Program-made: the position numbers and the translations under genes
The notes under the pieces: model-generated
Database searches by the model: none
What the model saw: the letters and a program-made list of their open reading frames with translations, nothing else
What the model was told of the DNA's origin: nothing
Part shown: positions 30,736 through 33,706 of the stretch, piece after piece
Numbering within the stretch: position 1 is the stretch's first letter
Layout of the letters: every line of letters starts with the position of its first letter
Origin: Chara braunii
Lineage: Eukaryota > Streptophyta > Charophyceae > Charales > Characeae
Length of the DNA: 33,706 nucleotides
Direction: 5' to 3'
Assembly: GCA_003427395.1 (NCBI GenBank)
Contig: BFEA01000587.1
Coordinates: 834,399 to 868,104 of the forward strand

Positions 30736-31277
30736 GCACGTTCATTGAACGCGGGTTTTCCGTTCAGAAATTGAACGGAATGCACGCGCGTTCAATGAAC
30801 GCGACCAAACGCGGAGTTCAATTCGGGGAGGAAAAAAAAAAAAAAAAAACTCAAAAAATTCGGAAAAAAAAAAATGTTATGAAGAAAAATAAAATAAATA
30901 ACATCTTGAGCATTACATCTAAATTCGTTACCAAATTGGGAAAAAAAAATAGAAAACAGAAAATAAAAAAAAGTAAAAAAAGAATTGAAATTAGTGAGCG
31001 AACAAGATTTGACACCGCCATCTTTGGCGATTTTAAATTGAGAGGCATGTACCTCACATCATACAGAACTCATAAAAAGAAAATCGGAAAAACAAAATTA
31101 TTTTTAGGTATTAAAATGATTTAAAAAAATAATAATAAAAATAAAAAAATGAACGCCGTTCAATTTTGAACGGCATTCATTTTTTTATTTTTATTATTAT
31201 TTTTTTAAATCATTTTAATATTTTGAACGCGAACGCGCGTTCAAACGCACATTTGAACGCGCGTTCACGGCGTTCAA
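30736..31277. mobile_element. GAACGCG-rich foldback element
   Basis: Both ends consist of repeated GAACGCG and CGCGTTCAA words in both orientations (30736-30830 and 31222-31277), making overlapping inverted repeats. Between them lies A/T-rich sequence with long A runs on the left and the palindrome at 31109-31220 on the right. A Lys-rich frame of 117 codons inside is a by-product of the A runs. Superfamily not determined. Confidence 0.65.
31109..31220. repeat. 112-bp near-perfect palindrome
   Basis: The two arms of about 55 bases are reverse complements with one mismatch (AACGCCG against AATGCCG), centred at about 31164 on TTCAATTTTGAA. Such a palindrome can extrude a cruciform and would be hard to clone or sequence, so it is either recent or maintained. 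Confidence 0.95.
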
Positions 31278-31304
31278 ATGCCAGCCTATGCATTCAATGA
31301 GTCA

Positions 31305-31509
31305 ATGGACCTTCAACCTGGCTTAGTTGGTAAGTCACACAAGTGGTGGTATGCAGGAGGTCGTGGGGGGTGGATGCCCGAGGACTGGGGAGGCTTGGTG
31401 TCAACCATCTGACTCAGAGATGGTTGGCTTGCTCCGCCTGGTCGGTATCCATACAGTCTTTAGCCATCACGTGTGTGTGTGTGTGTGTGTGTGTATGGAC
31501 CTTCAACCT
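31305..31509 (+). mobile_element. tRNA-derived SINE copy 1 with 15-bp target duplication
   Basis: The body at 31320-31494 starts GGCTTAGTTGGTAAG, which with the preceding T matches the pol III A box TGGCNNAGYNGG. The B box position has the degraded GGTCGTGGG. It ends in a GT dinucleotide tail (31470-31494). The flanks ATGGACCTTCAACCT at 31305-31319 and 31495-31509 are identical, the signature of LINE-mediated insertion. Confidence 0.85.
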
Positions 31510-31514
31510 TAGTA

Positions 31515-31672
31515 ACTGACAGTGCTCGTTAGTCACACAAGAGACATTCAGGAGGTTGTGGGTTCAATCCCCACCGGGGCATGCTAGCTGCCAACCGACT
31601 GAGATAGTCGGTTTGCTCTGCCTGATAGATAGGTATCGGTAGGGTTTATAGCCATCAGGTGTGTGCGTATGG
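31515..31672 (+). mobile_element. tRNA-derived SINE copy 2
   Basis: The copy contains a clear B box GGTTCAATCCCCAC (31561-31574) preceded by GTTAGTCACACAAG, the diverged A-box side. It shares the 3' body CTGCCAACCGACTGAGATAG with copies 1 and 3 and ends in a short GTGTGTGCG tail. It cannot be an active tRNA gene because the anticodon arm and acceptor pairing are not present. Confidence 0.8.
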
Positions 31673-31790
31673 ACATTTGCGCAAGTGGCATTCAGGGGGT
31701 TGTGGGTTCAAACCCCACTGACCACCTGGAGCACGCCAGGTGCCAACCAACTGAGATACTAGTTGGGTTGCTCCCCCTGGTTGGTAAAGC
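31673..31790 (+). mobile_element. tRNA-derived SINE copy 3 (5' truncated)
   Basis: The copy begins inside the tRNA-like head. B box GGTTCAAACCCCAC lies at 31705-31718, followed by the body with GCCAACCAACTGAGATACTAG. The A box is missing, as expected from 5' truncation. Confidence 0.75.
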
Positions 31791-31794
31791 AAAA

Positions 31795-32505
31795 GACAAA
31801 GACAAGGAATGAAAGCACAAGGCAACAGACAGCTACCGCACCAGGTAGCAGCAAAGGAACATAAAGCAGCGAGGCAAAGGGCGACAAAGCAACGAGACTT
31901 TGAACGAGGAGGGGTTACAGGAGGCTTACAATGTTTGATTCTGGCAGCAAATTGTGCAGACCTTTTTTTTTTGTCGGTAGATTCCAGTACAACAAATTCG
32001 GGTAGGTTCTACGCAAAACACTGGGCCAGGCACGAACCCAGGAGCTTGAAGTTTTTCATATCATGCTTCAATCTTAATTTGAAATTCACAGGCAGGTGGG
32101 CACAAGGGGGAGCCGGGTGGGCAAGCAAACAACACAAAAGCAGCTACAGGAAGAAAGCACAAAGTAAATAAAACACACTGAAATAAATCATCCACGACGA
32201 GAACCACAAGTCTTAGAGCAAATGACAATAAAAGCTGATGACCACAATATTGTTTTGTCGGAGTTGCACCAACTCATCAGGAGGCTGAACCCCTCGACCA
32301 TCAGCGGAATCTCCCTATTGTTGCTTTGGGTCATGAACCCTTCGAGCTTTGTTGAAGGCAGACTGTCCCCAAGAAGAACATAGCAGCAGGCCGCAACTCA
32401 GCAGCGAAGCACCAGGCAACGCTGCCGAGACAGCACGGCTGCACATCGCCACAGGCAACAACTGCAAGGAACGAGCCGCATGGCAATAGCTCAGTGGAGC
32501 ACAAG
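31795..32505. other. Noncoding spacer
   Basis: No gene supported. A GAACCCAGGAGC word near 32034 on the minus strand resembles a pol III B box, but I find no matching A box. Confidence 0.5.
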
Positions 32506-32511
32506 GCAACA

Positions 32512-32597
32512 CCTATTTATGCGCGTCATCCTTAAAAGCGCAGGGGCATGCTCATGTACTCTGTATCGTTCCCATTTGAACGGATATTCAGAGGGAC
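32512..32597 (-). pseudogene. U6 snRNA pseudogene A
   Basis: Read on the minus strand, GTCCCTCTGAATATCCGTTC is followed by GGAACGATACAGAG, GAGCATGCCCCTGCGC and AAGGATGACGCGCATAAAT, covering most of U6 in order. Substitutions and a small insertion after the CCCCTGCGC block rule out function. Confidence 0.88.
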
Positions 32598-32910
32598 ACA
32601 AGTTCACACAACTGCAATGTGTTGCCAATGGCATGATCCGTCATCAGGGCCGAGGTCCCAGTAGCAAAGAGGATAATCGGCATGTGTTTTTTTGCAAAGA
32701 TGCAGAAAAAGCACATCCATTGCGATTTTTCTGGCACCGCTTCACAAACATGTCCAGATTTAGGCATTAAATATAATCTTCGTTGATAGTGGAACCTCAC
32801 CCCAGGAGTCATGACAATCCCCACGCCATCCGCAGGCCATGCCTTCCGCATCCTTTGCTTGTGTGCCGTGTAGTTTGGCTTTTTATTATATGGTTTAAAA
32901 TTCAACGAGT

Positions 32911-32997
32911 TCCCAATTTCTGCATGTCATCCTTGCAAGCGGCATGCTAATCTTTTCTGTATAGTAGTTCCAATTTTAACGGACAATGCGGAAGGAC
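32911..32997 (-). pseudogene. U6 snRNA pseudogene B
   Basis: The minus-strand reading has GTCCTTCCGCATTGTCCGTT, AAAATTGGAAC, ATACAGA, GATTAGCATG, AAGGATGACATGCA and GAAATTGGGAA, in U6 order with diverged spacers. Both flanks are shared with the repeat unit that carries copies C to E. Confidence 0.85.
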
Positions 32998-33077
32998 ATC
33001 TGGAAAAAAAAAAAAAAGAACAGGTCATCGGCAGGCCATGGCTTTCTCGTCCTTTGCTTGTGTGCCGTGTAGTTGGC

Positions 33078-33205
33078 CTTTTTATTTGGTGTCCTTCGGG
33101 ACATTCGTTAAAAGGATTGGAACGATACAGAGAAAGAGTAATTAGCATGGCCCCTGCGCAGTCAAGGATGACACGCATAAGTCGAGAAATGGCTTTTTAT
33201 TTGGT
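33078..33205 (+). mobile_element. Retroposed U6 copy with perfect 13-bp target duplication
   Basis: CTTTTTATTTGGT occurs at 33078-33090 and 33193-33205, exactly abutting a U6 body on both sides. This is the mark of an endonuclease-primed reverse-transcription insertion, as expected from a LINE acting in trans. The target was an older U6-derived repeat of the kind at 32840-32998. Confidence 0.93.
33091..33192 (+). pseudogene. U6 snRNA, full-length retroposed copy
   Basis: This runs from the 5' GTCCTTCGGGACATTCGTTA through TTGGAACGATACAGAGA, ATTAGCATGGCCCCTGCGCA and AAGGATGACACGCATAA to GTCGAGAAATGG. It is end to end U6, with a few extra bases (for example after TTAAAA, after ACAGAGAAAGA and after TGCGCA). 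The insertion near the ACAGAGA-AGC spacing and the one in the internal stem-loop suggest a nonfunctional copy. U6 RNA catalyses splicing in the spliceosome. The downstream T run belongs to the target duplication, not to a native terminator. Confidence 0.93.
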
Positions 33206-33220
33206 AAAAACTTAAACAAG

Positions 33221-33260
33221 TTCTCAATTTCTGCGTGTCATCTTTGCGCAGGGGACACGC
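33221..33260 (-). pseudogene. U6-derived fragment C (3' part)
   Basis: On the minus strand, GCGTGTCCCCTGCGCAAAGA then TGACACGCAGAAATTGAGAA matches the 3' third of U6. It is the remaining part of the older repeat that was split by the copy at 33091. Confidence 0.8.
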
Positions 33261-33280
33261 TTTTTTTTTTTTTTTTTTCT

Positions 33281-33332
33281 AAGGGTGCAAGCGACATGCT
33301 AATCTTCTCTGTCTAGTTCCAATTTTAACGGT

Positions 33333-33378
<46 letters not shown>

Positions 33379-33445
33379 GGTGCAAGCGACATGCTAATCT
33401 TCTCTGTCTAGTTCCAGTTTTAACGGATAATGCAGAAGGACATCC
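33281..33445 (-). pseudogene. U6-derived fragments D and E, tandem 5' halves
   Basis: Two minus-strand 5' halves of U6 (33281-33331 and 33376-33445) each read CCGTTAAAA-TTGGAAC-TAGACAGAGAAGATTAGCATG and then break off at GCTTGCACCCTT. They are followed (minus strand) by a poly-A run, 33261-33278 and 33332-33375 as T on the plus strand. The period is about 95 bases. The join of half a U6 to a poly-A tail is unlike normal U6, which has no poly-A. Confidence 0.8.
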
Positions 33446-33706
33446 GGAAGTATTAAAAAAAAAAAAAAAGAACAGTGTGCTGAGAGAGGTATCCTCCCTT
33501 CACCCACAAGAGAGATAGAAAGCTGTGCTTGCAGGGGTCCCCTGTATAGCCTTAGGAGTAGTGGTAGGTCGTGAAAGGAAAAATTTAGGTTCCATGACAT
33601 GGCAGAACGCCAGTCAAAATATGTGAGGTGAGAGGAAATATATATAGGTGTTCCCCGATGAGGAGAAAACAAAAAAAGATTTCACTCATACAGGGCACAT
33701 CCCACT
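33446..33706. other. Right edge, noncoding
   Basis: An A run (33456-33469) is followed by unrecognised sequence to the end of the window. No gene supported. Confidence 0.5.

Noticed and set aside
30771-31124. 117-codon Lys-rich frame
   Set aside because: It consists largely of A runs inside a foldback element and runs into the palindrome; no protein-like features.
31320-31720. Functional tRNA genes
   Set aside because: A and B boxes are present, but acceptor and anticodon stems do not form, and the copies carry a long shared non-tRNA body.
33091-33192. Functional U6 gene
   Set aside because: It is bounded by target duplications, has small insertions in core spacing, and lacks an upstream USE-TATA promoter pair that I can see.

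Overview
The window reads as a transposon-dominated stretch of a nuclear eukaryotic genome. I see no intact host protein-coding gene. A green-plant (streptophyte) source is the best fit. One LTR element has the initiator-tRNA-Met primer site typical of plants (721-732). The U6 snRNA copies have the plant-type 5' end rather than the animal one. Both coding elements are Ty3/gypsy. The style of the decayed elements reminds me of a charophyte alga such as Chara, but that is an impression, not a demonstration. Scattered N bases show a draft assembly.

Layout. 1-7390: a Ty3/gypsy element (element 1) with 5' LTR remnant, primer-binding site, repeat-filled leader, gag with a degenerate zinc knuckle, and pol (protease, RT, RNase H, integrase) riddled with stops and frameshifts. 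7390-11880: noncoding, with an AT-rich block (about 7525-7800) and no recognisable gene. 11890-25825: a second Ty3/gypsy element (element 2, chromovirus-like). Its gag is cut in two by an insertion of about 8.7 kb (12338-21058), and the rest of gag and pol follow at 21059-25825. The insertion is noncoding. It holds a U6-derived fragment (13340), a tandem array of about 63-bp units, each with a covarying hairpin (16672-17855), further hairpin clusters and several direct duplications. 25868-27400: LTR-like sequence downstream of element 2 with an internal duplication of about 430 bp.

27.4-33.7 kb is a small-element graveyard. It has three copies of a TA-flanked MITE of about 105 bp, a second foldback element, a 112-bp near-perfect palindrome inside a GAACGCG-rich element, three tRNA-derived SINE copies (one with a 15-bp target duplication) and a cluster of U6 snRNA-derived retroposed copies. 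One full-length U6 copy has a perfect 13-bp target duplication and sits inside an older U6-derived repeat.

How the parts relate. Elements 1 and 2 are inactive as written. SINE and U6 copies bear the mark of LINE-type reverse transcription acting in trans, although no LINE is in the window. The most unexplained object is the hairpin array, where arm sequences differ between units yet stay complementary, which points to selection or gene-conversion-independent maintenance of a fold.
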